Positions 1 through 8,365 of a DNA stretch of 61,696 nucleotides are shown one piece after another. Made by a program: the position numbers and the translations under genes. Numbering within the stretch: the stretch's first letter is position 1; each line of letters opens with the position of its first letter. Origin of the DNA: Labilithrix sp. GTDB taxonomy: Bacteria > Myxococcota_A > Polyangia > Polyangiales > Polyangiaceae. Below the pieces are notes generated by a model that worked only from the letters and a program-made list of their open reading frames with translations, was not told where the DNA came from and did not search any database. The DNA is taken from NCBI GenBank assembly GCA_019637175.1, contig JAHBWD010000052.1:1-61696 (forward strand). Reading direction: 5' to 3'.

Positions 1-1065
1 CTGGATCGCGCGCAGGCAGTAGCGCGCCGCCTGCGCCGCGAGCTCGTGCTCCTGCGACGTGAACGCGCGGTTGTCGACGCGATCGAGCGCGAGGACGCCG
101 CGCACGATGCCGTCGTCGACGACCGGGATCGCCGCGAGCGCGCGCACGGGGCAGGCGCCAGCGTAGTAAGGCACCTTGTACGACGGCCGGAGGTTCTCGA
201 GCAGCACCGCTTCCTTCTTCGCGATGACCGCGGCGAGGACGCCGTCGCCGATCGAGAAGGGCGCGTCGTGGATCTCGTCGGAGGCGGTCGAGAGCTCGCT
301 GATGCGGAGGTGACCGCCCGAGTCGGTGCGCCAGAGGAGCACCGCGGTGTGGAGATCGAGGCAGCGACGCAAGAGCTCGAGCGCGTAGTGAACCGATTGA
401 TGGATCTCCTCGACGCTCGATCGGGCGAGGCGCTCGGCCGCGTCTTCCTTCTGGGCCGCGGCCTCTCCCGCGCCGAGGAGGCGGTAGCTCCGCGCGTCGT
501 CGCGGAGGCGCTCGAGCTCCTTCTCGACGCGCGCGCGCGCGGTCATGCGAATGCGCGCGACCTCCGCGCGGAGGAGCAACAAGTTGAGGAGCGCGAACGC
601 GAAGGCGAAGCCCGCCTGCGTCGCGAGCGCCTCCCAGCTCGTCTCGCCCAGCGTCTTGTGGCGAATGAGCGCGTCGAGCCCGACGACCCACGCGACGACC
701 GCGAGGCCGGGCGCCGGGCGCCCGAAGGAGGCGACGAGCGCGACGAGCACGTACGTGGCCGGCGAGAAGCGGCCCGAGAGCGTGCCGTCGAAGCGCAGCA
801 GCGCGGCATCGAGCCCGACCGCGAGCAGCGCGCCGAGCTCGAAGTCGAGCAGGAAGCGCGCGTCGCCGGTGAGCCGGAGCTTCTGCCGGAGGCGCTTGGC
901 GAGCAGGAGCGTCCAGACCGCGAGCGCGACGAACGGAACGGGCCCGAGCGGTGCGGTCGCGCCGCCGTAGACGACGTGGGCCGCGAGGGCGCACGTCAGC
1001 GCGATCCCGTAGCCGCCTCGAACGAATCGGCGCACGAAGAGCGACGCGCGGACGAGAGAGTCCAT
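1..1065 (-). CDS. membrane-anchored GAF-domain sensor protein (3' end outside window)
   Basis: This frame is open for 355 codons from an ATG whose complement lies at 1063-1065, and it runs off the left edge, so the C-terminus is missing. The first ~165 residues hold about five hydrophobic segments (for example around residues 17-50 and 75-125). A charged, probably coiled stretch (about 165-205) follows, and then a GAF-like sensory domain (about 215-355), recognised by its pattern of a variable ligand pocket followed by a 'GVLALDR' strand. Proteins of this build usually end in an output domain such as GGDEF or a histidine kinase, but that part cannot be seen, so no enzyme activity is assigned. 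It is divergent from the rhomboid gene, sharing a 116-bp intergenic stretch. Confidence 0.75.
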   Translation of the reverse strand, partial: MDSLVRASLFVRRFVRGGYGIALTCALAAHVVYGGATAPLGPVPFVALAVWTLLLAKRLRQKLRLTGDARFLLDFELGALLAVGLDAALLRFDGTLSGRFSPATYVLVALVASFGRPAPGLAVVAWVVGLDALIRHKTLGETSWEALATQAGFAFAFALLNLLLLRAEVARIRMTARARVEKELERLRDDARSYRLLGAGEAAAQKEDAAERLARSSVEEIHQSVHYALELLRRCLDLHTAVLLWRTDSGGHLRISELSTASDEIHDAPFSIGDGVLAAVIAKKEAVLLENLRPSYKVPYYAGACPVRALAAIPVVDDGIVRGVLALDRVDNRAFTSQEHELAAQAARYCLRAIQ

Positions 1066-1181
1066 CTGATTTTCGGGTATCAGGGCGCGCGACGGCCGGC
1101 CAAACAGAAGGCGATTTCGGCAGCTTGCTTGACACGGTCGAAGGGGGTGCAAACGCCGCTGCGCGTGCGTATAGCTGTGTC

Positions 1182-2138
1182 GTGGCCGAGGGCTCCGTGG
1201 CTGACGTGAGCGACGACGCGAAGGCCGAGCCTGCGCGCGCGACCGCACCGATCGCGGGCGCGCTCTTCGCCGCGAACATCGGCGTCTTCGTGGCGCAGGT
1301 CATCCTCTCCGGAAACTGGCGCTACGCGCTCGGGATGCCCGAGCCGATCCTCCGCTGGCTCGGAGCCAACGCCTCGCTGTGGACGATCGCCGACAACCGC
1401 TTCGAAACGCTCGTCACCTCGTGCTTCCTCCACGGCTCGGTCCTGCACCTCGGGCTCAACATGTTCGTGCTCTGGCAGGTGGGCCCGCTGCTCGAGCGCG
1501 CGATCGGATCCGCGAGGTTCTTCACCCTCTACCTCGGCGCCGGCATCGTCGGGAGCGCCGCGAGCGCGATCTGGGGGCGCTTCTTCGGGCAAACGCTCAG
1601 CGTCGGCGCGTCGGGCGCGCTCTGCGGCCTGCTCGCCGCGGCGATGATCGTCGGGATCCGCACCGAAGGCTGGAAGAGCGAGCTCGCGATCGGCATGGCG
1701 CGGTGGCTCGGCCTCATCTTCCTCGTCGGGCTCATTCGAGCGTTCCGCAAAGACATCGCGCAGATCGACAACGCCGCGCACGTCGGAGGCGCGCTCGGCG
1801 GCGTGATCGTCGCGCTCACGTGGCAGCGTGGCGTCACGTACTCGCGTCGCGCCGAGCAGGCGATCATCGCCGCGTGCGTCGGCGTCATCCTCGCCAGCGG
1901 CGCCGTGATCTACGTGCGCAACCGGACCGATCCGTACCTCTTCCTCGATCACGAGGGGCGGATGAAGGCGGCGCTCGACGCGTACCACAACGGACGGTGC
2001 GACCACGCGCGAGCGGCGATGTCGCGCGCCGTCCAGATGGATCCGCACAACCGGACGATCCGCGAGCTCGGCGAGGAGATCGCGCGCGAGTGCTCGGATC
2101 CCGCGTCGCCGACGCCCGTCCCGCACATCCGCCGCTGA
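1182..2138 (+). CDS. rhomboid-family intramembrane serine protease
   Basis: Rhomboids cleave transmembrane substrates inside the membrane with a Ser-His dyad. The 318-residue protein shows the HxxxN motif of TM2 (H89, N93), the catalytic GxSG motif (S144 in VGASGALCG) and the second catalytic His (H200 in NAAHVGG), with about six or seven hydrophobic segments. A soluble C-terminal tail (about 250-318) resembles a single TPR-like helical hairpin. I chose the GTG at 1182 because the protein becomes rhomboid-like soon after it; in-frame GTGs at 1197 and 1206 are equally possible. The frame is open further upstream, but that part is Arg-rich and looks non-coding. A TATAGC hexamer at 1170-1175 would give a near-leaderless transcript, which is only a guess. 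The substrate is unknown. Confidence 0.9.
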   Translation: MAEGSVADVSDDAKAEPARATAPIAGALFAANIGVFVAQVILSGNWRYALGMPEPILRWLGANASLWTIADNRFETLVTSCFLHGSVLHLGLNMFVLWQVGPLLERAIGSARFFTLYLGAGIVGSAASAIWGRFFGQTLSVGASGALCGLLAAAMIVGIRTEGWKSELAIGMARWLGLIFLVGLIRAFRKDIAQIDNAAHVGGALGGVIVALTWQRGVTYSRRAEQAIIAACVGVILASGAVIYVRNRTDPYLFLDHEGRMKAALDAYHNGRCDHARAAMSRAVQMDPHNRTIRELGEEIARECSDPASPTPVPHIRR

Positions 2139-2155
2139 GCCCTCCGCCCGTCGAC

Positions 2156-2776
2156 TCAGCGCGCAACGACGAGCGCGCGGAGGCGCGACGACGATCGATA
2201 GAGATCCGCGAGCGCGGCGTCGACCTTGCGGCTCGTCGCGACGCGCGCGCGCACCCGATCGTGAGGGACGCGCAGCGCGAAGAGAGAAGCGCGAGGAACG
2301 CGAGGGTGGTGGCCGCCCTCTTGCGCGTCGCGAAGCGCGGCCTGCGCGTCGTCGCCGAGGAGGAACGGGAGCAGGTAGGCGACGTCGCCGTCGCGGGGCG
2401 CGAGGACGTAGAACTCGGTCGAGAGCGCGAGCGGCCGGCCGGGAGCGAGCGCCAGCGCCCCCGGATGCACGAGCGCGATCTGCCGGAGGTAAGGCCGGAG
2501 GCGCGAGACCACCAGATCGCCCGGGAGCGCGCGCTTCTTCGCGCTCTTCGTCCCGGCGCCGTCGCGGAGCGCACCGGCGACGTCGAGGACGCCGTCGCGC
2601 GCGTGCGACGTGTCGAGGACGAGCGCGCGCTTCGCCTCGCGCGGATCGATCCGCTCGCTGCGCTCGACGACGAGATCGCCCAAGGGGACGCCCTCGCCCG
2701 TCGCGACGACGTGTCGCTCGGGCGCGAGCACGAGATCGTGCGCGAGATCGCCGAGCGATCGGACGGCGAGCTTCAC
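2156..2776 (-). CDS. HsdS-like DNA specificity protein, single half-size recognition domain
   Basis: This 206-residue protein resembles one target-recognition domain of a type I restriction specificity subunit. The central stretch (about residues 83-105, GDLVVSRLRPYLRQIALV) and the STEFYVL strand (119-125) match the usual HsdS core. A short charged/helical segment near the C-terminus could act as the conserved spacer helix. Canonical HsdS proteins have two such domains and about 400 or more residues, so this one is half-sized and would probably need to dimerise. The GTG start overlaps the TGA of the methylase gene (GTGA at 2773-2776), which indicates translational coupling. It presumably directs the neighbouring methylase to its site. 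No restriction subunit lies nearby. Confidence 0.72.
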   Translation of the reverse strand: MKLAVRSLGDLAHDLVLAPERHVVATGEGVPLGDLVVERSERIDPREAKRALVLDTSHARDGVLDVAGALRDGAGTKSAKKRALPGDLVVSRLRPYLRQIALVHPGALALAPGRPLALSTEFYVLAPRDGDVAYLLPFLLGDDAQAALRDAQEGGHHPRVPRASLFALRVPHDRVRARVATSRKVDAALADLYRSSSRLRALVVAR

Positions 2777-3855
2777 GCGGCGAAGCCCTCCGACGCGAGG
2801 AAGGGCGCGAGCTCGGACAAGACGTCGTCGAGATCGTGATCGAGCGCGCCGTCGCGGCGGAAGATCGGCTCGCCTCCTGTGTCCTTCCCCGCGCGATCGC
2901 TCACGACGAACATCGCGCGCTCGCCCGGGTCGGGCGGGGCGCCGCGCGCGCGCTTCTTCGCGAAGAGGACGAACGTGCGCTGCGCGGTGTGGGGCAGGAA
3001 CGTCTCGCGCGGGAGCCCGACGATCGCGAAGAGCCGCGCGCGGCCGACGAGCCAGCGGCGGAGCGCGGCGAACGCCGTTCCGGCGGCTTTGTTGTAGGGG
3101 AGCACGATGCCGAGCCGCCCACCGGGGCGGAGGAGATCGAGCGCGCGCTCGAGGAAGAGGACGTCGCGCTCCGGCGTCTTCACGTGGCGCCCGACCTCGA
3201 AGCCGTCGGCGGGCGCGCGCCCCGCGAAGGGAGGGTTCGTCGCGACGACGCTCGCGCCCGGCAGATCGCGCGTGCGGAGGCCGTCGGCGCGCGCGATGCT
3301 CTCGGGGTCGCGGCCCTGCGCGAGCGCGAGGAGGCGCGCGATCCGCACCGCGCGCGGGTCGACGTCGCACCCGAAGGCGCGGACGGCGGCGAGCGCGCGC
3401 GCGTGCGCGAGGAACGCGCCCGAACCGCACGCGGGATCGACGACCACCTCGCGCGCCTTCGGCGCGAGCGCGCGCACGACGAAGTCGACGACGTGCCTCG
3501 GCGTGAAGAACTGGCCCTTGTCGCCCTTCGCGACGCGCGGCACGAGCGATTCGAAGACGGCGTCGAGACCTTCGAGCGGGAGATCGGCGACGAGCCCGTC
3601 GACGCGCGCGAGGAGCTCGTCCGTCGCTTCGCGCGGCAGCTCGATCTCGAGCCGGGGATGCGCCTTCGCGACGCCGGCGATGGTCGATCGCAGACCGGAT
3701 CGGAGACCGCGCGTGGTCGATGCGCCTGCGATCCTCGCCGCCGCGATCGCGAAGACGAGCTCGAAGGCGTCTTCGCCGCTCGTCGCGATCACGATCTCCT
3801 CGATGTGCGCGACGACGCTCGTTGCGCTCGTCCCTGGTCGGTGCCGTTTCGGCAT
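2773..3855 (-). CDS. N6-adenine DNA methyltransferase (HsdM-like)
   Basis: This enzyme transfers a methyl group from S-adenosylmethionine to N6 of adenine in DNA. The 360-residue protein shows the N-terminal GQFFTPR motif (about residues 114-120), the SAM-binding DPACGSG motif (140-146) and the catalytic NPPF motif (207-210), in the order of gamma-class type I/IIG methylases. The start is the ATG at 3855 (MPKRHRP); the longer frame upstream looks non-coding. It is shorter than typical HsdM (about 500 residues), mainly because the helical N-terminal domain is reduced. It is coupled by a 4-bp overlap to the half-size specificity gene downstream and is divergent from the gene at 3927. No HsdR helicase/nuclease is visible within 20 kb, so it may be an orphan modification system. 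Confidence 0.85.
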   Translation of the reverse strand: MPKRHRPGTSATSVVAHIEEIVIATSGEDAFELVFAIAAARIAGASTTRGLRSGLRSTIAGVAKAHPRLEIELPREATDELLARVDGLVADLPLEGLDAVFESLVPRVAKGDKGQFFTPRHVVDFVVRALAPKAREVVVDPACGSGAFLAHARALAAVRAFGCDVDPRAVRIARLLALAQGRDPESIARADGLRTRDLPGASVVATNPPFAGRAPADGFEVGRHVKTPERDVLFLERALDLLRPGGRLGIVLPYNKAAGTAFAALRRWLVGRARLFAIVGLPRETFLPHTAQRTFVLFAKKRARGAPPDPGERAMFVVSDRAGKDTGGEPIFRRDGALDHDLDDVLSELAPFLASEGFAA

Positions 3856-3926
3856 GCGGTCCTGACCAGGCAACGTACCCGATTTGTCCGCGCACGGCCG
3901 CGCTTGCACGACGCGAAGGCCGAGTC

Positions 3927-4409
3927 ATGTTGTGTGAGCCGAAGAAGCCTTCCATGAAGAAGCCTGCCTCGCTGGACCATCCCTTCGTCGACGCGCTCGC
4001 CAAGACGCTCGTCCTCGGCGCGCTGCTCGACGATCTCCGCGTCCGCTTCGGCGGATTCGAGCTCGTCGATCACTGGGCGCAAGGCGAGTTCCACCACGAC
4101 GTCGTCGTGCGCGTGCGAGATGACGACGGCGCGCTGCCGGGGCCCGTCCTCGTCGTCGCCACGAACTGCAACGGCGGCGTCAAAGAGGTGCTCTGCTTCG
4201 ACGATCCGCCGGCGCGCGCGTCCCTCTGGGCCCTGCGCTGCCCGGAGAACCCGGAGTTCGACGCGCCGGCGGCCAAGCCACGCGCGCGGTCGGAGACGCT
4301 GCACTGGTTCGATCCCTGCGAGCTCTTGCGGCCCGACGCCCGCAGCGAGCTTCTGCCGGAGCATCGCGAGAGGCAATGCGGCGGCGGGTGGGTCCCGAAG
4401 CGAACCTGA
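3927..4409 (+). CDS. hypothetical protein
   Basis: I do not recognise this 160-residue soluble protein. It has no signal peptide or membrane segment and contains four or five Cys residues scattered without a CxxC arrangement. The middle alternates hydrophobic strands (VVVRVRDDD, PVLVVATN), suggesting a small alpha/beta fold. The codon pattern is that of a real gene: high GC at third positions throughout and a clear stop. The ATG at 3927 is taken as start; an in-frame ATG at 3954 (MKKPASLDHP) is a credible alternative. It is divergent from the methylase gene, with only 71 bp between the starts, and lies 34 bp before the PYGQQ-repeat gene, so the two may be co-transcribed. Confidence 0.6.
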   Translation: MLCEPKKPSMKKPASLDHPFVDALAKTLVLGALLDDLRVRFGGFELVDHWAQGEFHHDVVVRVRDDDGALPGPVLVVATNCNGGVKEVLCFDDPPARASLWALRCPENPEFDAPAAKPRARSETLHWFDPCELLRPDARSELLPEHRERQCGGGWVPKRT

Positions 4410-4443
4410 GGAGAAATCGACGCGCCTGCCGTAACCTGAGGGG

Positions 4444-4941
4444 ATGCAGCAATTTCCTCCAGGAGGGCCGCCCGGGTACGGTCAGCAGCCTTACGGTCAG
4501 CAGCCTTACGGTCAGCAGCCTTACGGTCAGCAGCCTTACGGTCAGCAGCCTTACGGTCAGCAGCCTTACGGTCAGCAGCCTTACGGTCAGCAGCCCTTCG
4601 GTCAGCAGCCTTACGGTCAGCAGCCTTACGGTCAGCAGCCGGTCCGAAGTATCGGCCTCTTCGATCGCATCCCCTGCCCCCACTGCGGAACGCCGACGAC
4701 GTCTCACGCGCCCGGCGCGCACGCGGCGCGTTGGGCCGGCGGCCTCGTGGGCTGGCTCCTCGTCTCGGCGCTGTCGTCGAAGCACTACTGCGCCGCCCAC
4801 GGGGAGATCCCGAAGGCAGCGTTTCCGCCAGCCCATCAGAGCTCGATGACGACGCGGATGATCGTGAAGCTCGGCGGCGCCGTCTTGTTGCTGTTCGTCG
4901 TCTTCGGGCTGATGCTCGTCGGCGCGGTCATCGGGCACTGA
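4444..4941 (+). CDS. PYGQQ-repeat membrane protein with Cys/His cluster
   Basis: This 165-residue protein begins with a short PG-rich lead and then eleven copies of a five-residue repeat GQQP(Y/F/V), residues 13-67. A CPHC motif (about residue 77) and a HYCAAHG motif (about 118) follow, possibly forming one zinc site. There is a weak hydrophobic segment between them and a strong C-terminal transmembrane helix (about 140-163). The build (low-complexity Gln/Tyr/Pro region on a small anchored zinc-ribbon domain) resembles membrane proteins of unknown function in Myxococcota. The repeat resembles prion-like or phase-separating tracts. It ends 14 bp inside the 3' end of the convergent gene. Confidence 0.7.
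   Translation: MQQFPPGGPPGYGQQPYGQQPYGQQPYGQQPYGQQPYGQQPYGQQPYGQQPFGQQPYGQQPYGQQPVRSIGLFDRIPCPHCGTPTTSHAPGAHAARWAGGLVGWLLVSALSSKHYCAAHGEIPKAAFPPAHQSSMTTRMIVKLGGAVLLLFVVFGLMLVGAVIGH
4480..4644 (+). repeat. 15-bp coding tandem repeat, 11 copies
   Basis: Eleven head-to-tail copies of ggtcagcagccttac encode GQQPY. Most are identical at nucleotide level; copy 8 changes Tyr to Phe and copy 11 ends in Val. The near-absence of silent differences suggests recent expansion by slippage or unequal recombination. Confidence 0.97.
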
Positions 4942-6115
4942 CGCGCGCGAGCCGCAGCGCCTCTTCGACCTGTTCGTCGGCGCGTGCTTCGGAGAGCGCG
5001 AGCATCGCCGCGCGGAGCTCGGGCTCCGCGCAGGCTTCCGCGGAGACTCGAAGGCGCGTGCGATGCGCGTCGTCGCCGATCCTCACGAGGGCGGCCGCGG
5101 CGCCGACGCGCGACTCGACCGTCGCGCTCGCGTCGGCCATGACGCCGGCGAGCATCTCGGCCGAGACCGCGGCGACGCGATAGCGCGAGCCGCCGCCGCG
5201 CACGAGCGCGTCGAGGCTCGCGAGCCACTCACGCGCCGATCGCGACCCGCAGCCGACGAGCGCGGCCACGTCGACGGCGCCGTCGGCGAGCCGCACCGAG
5301 CGCTCGAAGGCCTCGCTCATGTGCACGAGCATCGCGCGGCTCTCCGAGCCCCGCTCCGCGTCCGTGTTCGGCGCCTCGACGGTGCGAAGGCGGAGCGCGC
5401 GCCTGCCGGCGAGCTCGATGATCGTGTCGCGGACGAGCGCGTTCGCGAATCGCGCCCGGCCTGTCACAGAGGCGACGTCGCGGAACGCGACGAAGCGCTC
5501 GCGAAAGATCCAACGCGTGGTGAAGCCGTCGGCGCCGATGACGAGACGCCCGCGGATCCACCCGAGCGGCCAGGCGAGCAGCACCGCCGAGACGAAGCAC
5601 GAAGGCAGCATGAGGAGCCAGCTCTCGAGGCTCCCTCCAGCGACGACGAGCGAAAGGGCGGCGAGCACGAGGAGCACCAGAAGAAACCGCTTGCCGTACG
5701 GCACGACGAGCCGAAAGCGCGTTCGCCGCGCGCCGAGCAGATCGACGAGCGCCTTCGCCGCCCGCGGAGCTGCGCGAAGCGAGAGCCTCTTGCCTCCGCG
5801 GAGCGTGAGATCGACGACCGACGCGTGGCGATGAGGCAAGAGCTTGGCTTCGAGGATGTCCTCGTTCGCGATGAGCTCGCGGCCCTCGACGGTCAGCCCC
5901 GACTCGCTCGCGTGGAGCCTCGCCGGCGTGGCGCGGGGAAAGGCGTTGCGGAAGTAGCACGCCGGTCCCAGCGTGCCGCCGAGCCAGACGCACAGCCACC
6001 CGTAGGGCGCGTACGCGTAGCCCGCCTGGACGAAGACGACGCCGAGCGCCGCCGCAGCAAGACCGCCGAGGACGGGGACCCAGTTCCGCCGGAGGACGAA
6101 CGCGTCGACGTCCAT
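4928..6115 (-). CDS. membrane protein with PH-like segments and C-terminal HEAT-like repeats
   Basis: This is a 395-residue protein of unknown function. Two hydrophobic segments lie near residues 10-45, then a soluble beta-rich stretch (about 60-120), a second pair of hydrophobic segments (about 125-175), and another beta-rich stretch with a WIFRERFVAFRDVASV pattern (about 195-255) that resembles bacterial PH domains. The C-terminal ~100 residues are Ala-rich helices resembling HEAT repeats (AAALVRIGDD..., LRAAMLALSEA...). The start is the ATG at 6115, 18 bp downstream of the metallopeptidase stop, so both may form an operon. The long open frame upstream of this ATG is only a shadow of the peptidase gene. 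The 3' end overlaps the convergent PYGQQ gene by 14 bp. Confidence 0.75.
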   Translation of the reverse strand: MDVDAFVLRRNWVPVLGGLAAAALGVVFVQAGYAYAPYGWLCVWLGGTLGPACYFRNAFPRATPARLHASESGLTVEGRELIANEDILEAKLLPHRHASVVDLTLRGGKRLSLRAAPRAAKALVDLLGARRTRFRLVVPYGKRFLLVLLVLAALSLVVAGGSLESWLLMLPSCFVSAVLLAWPLGWIRGRLVIGADGFTTRWIFRERFVAFRDVASVTGRARFANALVRDTIIELAGRRALRLRTVEAPNTDAERGSESRAMLVHMSEAFERSVRLADGAVDVAALVGCGSRSAREWLASLDALVRGGGSRYRVAAVSAEMLAGVMADASATVESRVGAAAALVRIGDDAHRTRLRVSAEACAEPELRAAMLALSEARADEQVEEALRLARVSAR

Positions 6116-6132
6116 CCCGGTGGAGCGTAGCG

Positions 6133-8316
6133 CTACTTCGCCTTGGCGAAGCCGCGCTTGCGCATGAGCGCGCTCGAGTCGGGATCTTTGCCGCGGAAGG
6201 CGCGATATCCGTCGGCCGGATCGATCGTGTCGCCCACGGAGAAGACGTGCTTGCGCAAGCGCTCGGCGACGGCGGCGTCGTACGGCCCCTTGCCCTCGGT
6301 GAACGCGTTGAAGGCGTCGGCCGTCAGCGTGTCCGACCAGAGGTAGCTGTAGTACCCGGCGGAGTAGCTGTCGCCGGAGAACACGTGGCTGAAGTGCGGC
6401 GTGCGATGGCGCATGACGATCTCGGGCGGCATGCCCATCGCCGCGAGCGTGTCGCGCTCGAACGCGTCGGGATCGATCGGCTTGTCGCCAGCGGTGTGGA
6501 GCTTCATGTCGATGAGCGCGCTCGAGAGGTACTCGATCGTGTTGAAGCCCTGGTTGAAGTTGGCGGCCTTCTCGATCTTGGCGACGAGCGCCTTCGGGAT
6601 CGGCTGGCCCGTCTCGTGGTGCAGCGCGAACTTCGAGAGCACCTCGGGCGTGTGGACCCAGTGCTCGAGGAGCTGCGAGGGGAACTCGACGTAGTCGCGC
6701 GCGACCTGCGTGCCGGCGAGCGACGGATAGGTCACGTCGGAGCTGAGGCCGTGGAGCGCGTGACCGAACTCGTGGAAGAGCGTGCGCGCGTCGCTCCAGC
6801 TGATGAGGACGGCCGCGCCCTCCTTGCCCTTCACGAAGTTCGAGTTGTTGCTCACGATCGTCGCGACGGGGCCGGCGAGCTTCTCTTGCCGGCGGTACGT
6901 CTGCATCCACGCGCCGGAGCGCTTGCCGGGGCGCGCGTAGGGATCGAAGTACCAGAGGCCGACGTGCTTGCCGCTCGCCTTCTCCTTCACCTCCCAGACG
7001 CGCACGTCGGGGTGATAGACCGGGGCGTCGGTGATCTGCGTGAACGTGAAGCCGAGCAGCTCGCCCGCCACCCAGAACATGCCCTCGCGAAGCTTCTCGA
7101 GCTGGAGGTACGGCTTGACCTCGTTCTCGTCGAGATCGAACTTCGCCTTGCGGACCTTCTCCGCGTAGAAGCGGTAGTCCCACGGCGCGATCTTGCGCTT
7201 GAGGCCGGCCTTGTTCGCGATCGCCTGCATGTCGGCGACCTCTTCGCGCACCCGGAGGGCCGCCGGCTTCCAGACTTGCTCCATGAGCGCGGTCGCGCGC
7301 TCGGGCGTCTTCGCCATCGCGTTCTCGAGGCGCCAGTGCGCGTGCGTCGGATACCCGAGGAGCTTGGCGCGCTCGGCGCGGAGCTTCAGCACCTCCGCGA
7401 TGCCGGCGTTGTTGTCGTGCGCGTCGCCGTTGTCGCCGCGGTTGACGAAGCTCTTCCAGACCTTCTCGCGGAGATCGTCGCGCGTCGAATACGTGAGGAA
7501 GGGCTCGACCGAGGATCGCGTGTTGGTGACCGCCCACTTGCCCTTCTGGCCCTTCGACTCGGCGGCGGCCGCCGCGCTCGCGCGGAACGACTCGGGCAGG
7601 CCCGCGAGATCGGCCTCGCTGTCGAGGAAGAGGACGTAGCCCTCTTCGTCGGCGAGGACGTTCTGGCTGAAGGTCGTGTACAGCGTCGCGAGGCGCTGGT
7701 TGATCTCCGAGAGGCGCTTCTTCGAAGGCGCGTCGAGCTTCGCGCCCGCGCGGACGAACCGCGTGTAGCGGCGCCACGTGAGCCGCTGCTGCTCGGGCGT
7801 GAGCTTGGCCTTCTCCGGCGAAGCGTAGACGGCGGCGATGCGGGCGAAGAGCTTCTCGTTCTGCGTGATCTCGTCTTCGAAGGCCGCCAGCTTCGGCGCC
7901 ATCTCACGCTCGATCGCCTTGAACGCGGCGTCGTTCATCGTCGACGACCAGATGTCGTAGATCGTCTCGACGTCGTGAAACGTGCGCCCCGCGCCGTCGA
8001 GCGCGGCGATCGTGTTCTCGAACGACGGCGGCGCCGTGCTCGTCGCGATCGCGTCGAGCTCGCGGCGCTCCTCGTTCATCGCTGCCTCGAGGGCAGGCTG
8101 GAAGTGCGCGACCTCGACCTTGGAGAACGGAGGAACGCCGCCGTACGGGCCGGACCATTTGGCGAGGAGGGGGTTTTCGATCTTCATGGGAGCGCTCGGC
8201 GAGGGGGTCGCGACGGCCGGCGAGGGCGACGGCGGCGGCGGCGCGACGGCGGGCGGTGCGGCGCACGCCGCGAGGAGGATGACACCGATCAGCGTGGAGA
8301 AGGATCCGCTTCGCAT
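6133..8316 (-). CDS. M3-family zinc metallopeptidase lipoprotein (peptidyl-dipeptidase Dcp/oligopeptidase A type)
   Basis: M3 peptidases are zinc enzymes that trim oligopeptides. The 727-residue protein has the catalytic HEFGH motif (about residues 515-519) followed by HGLSSDVTYPSLAGTQVARDYVEFPSQ, which includes the third zinc ligand Glu. Its length matches the Dcp/OpdA branch (about 680-720). Unlike the usual cytosolic family members, it begins with a signal sequence and a lipobox (LLAACAA, Cys near residue 18) and a Pro/Ala/Ser-rich linker, so it is probably tethered to the envelope and works on extracytoplasmic peptides. The start ATG at 8316 is fixed by the signal peptide. Downstream at 18 bp lies the HEAT-like membrane protein gene. 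Confidence 0.93.
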   Translation of the reverse strand: MRSGSFSTLIGVILLAACAAPPAVAPPPPSPSPAVATPSPSAPMKIENPLLAKWSGPYGGVPPFSKVEVAHFQPALEAAMNEERRELDAIATSTAPPSFENTIAALDGAGRTFHDVETIYDIWSSTMNDAAFKAIEREMAPKLAAFEDEITQNEKLFARIAAVYASPEKAKLTPEQQRLTWRRYTRFVRAGAKLDAPSKKRLSEINQRLATLYTTFSQNVLADEEGYVLFLDSEADLAGLPESFRASAAAAAESKGQKGKWAVTNTRSSVEPFLTYSTRDDLREKVWKSFVNRGDNGDAHDNNAGIAEVLKLRAERAKLLGYPTHAHWRLENAMAKTPERATALMEQVWKPAALRVREEVADMQAIANKAGLKRKIAPWDYRFYAEKVRKAKFDLDENEVKPYLQLEKLREGMFWVAGELLGFTFTQITDAPVYHPDVRVWEVKEKASGKHVGLWYFDPYARPGKRSGAWMQTYRRQEKLAGPVATIVSNNSNFVKGKEGAAVLISWSDARTLFHEFGHALHGLSSDVTYPSLAGTQVARDYVEFPSQLLEHWVHTPEVLSKFALHHETGQPIPKALVAKIEKAANFNQGFNTIEYLSSALIDMKLHTAGDKPIDPDAFERDTLAAMGMPPEIVMRHRTPHFSHVFSGDSYSAGYYSYLWSDTLTADAFNAFTEGKGPYDAAVAERLRKHVFSVGDTIDPADGYRAFRGKDPDSSALMRKRGFAKAK

Positions 8317-8365
8317 GGCGGCGGATCGATAGCGACGATGCGCCGGCGCCGCCAGCGCATTTCGA

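Noticed and set aside
1129..1134. TTGACA perfect -35 hexamer upstream of the rhomboid gene
   Set aside because: No -10-like hexamer occurs 16-18 bp downstream; the only TATA-like box is 35 bp away.
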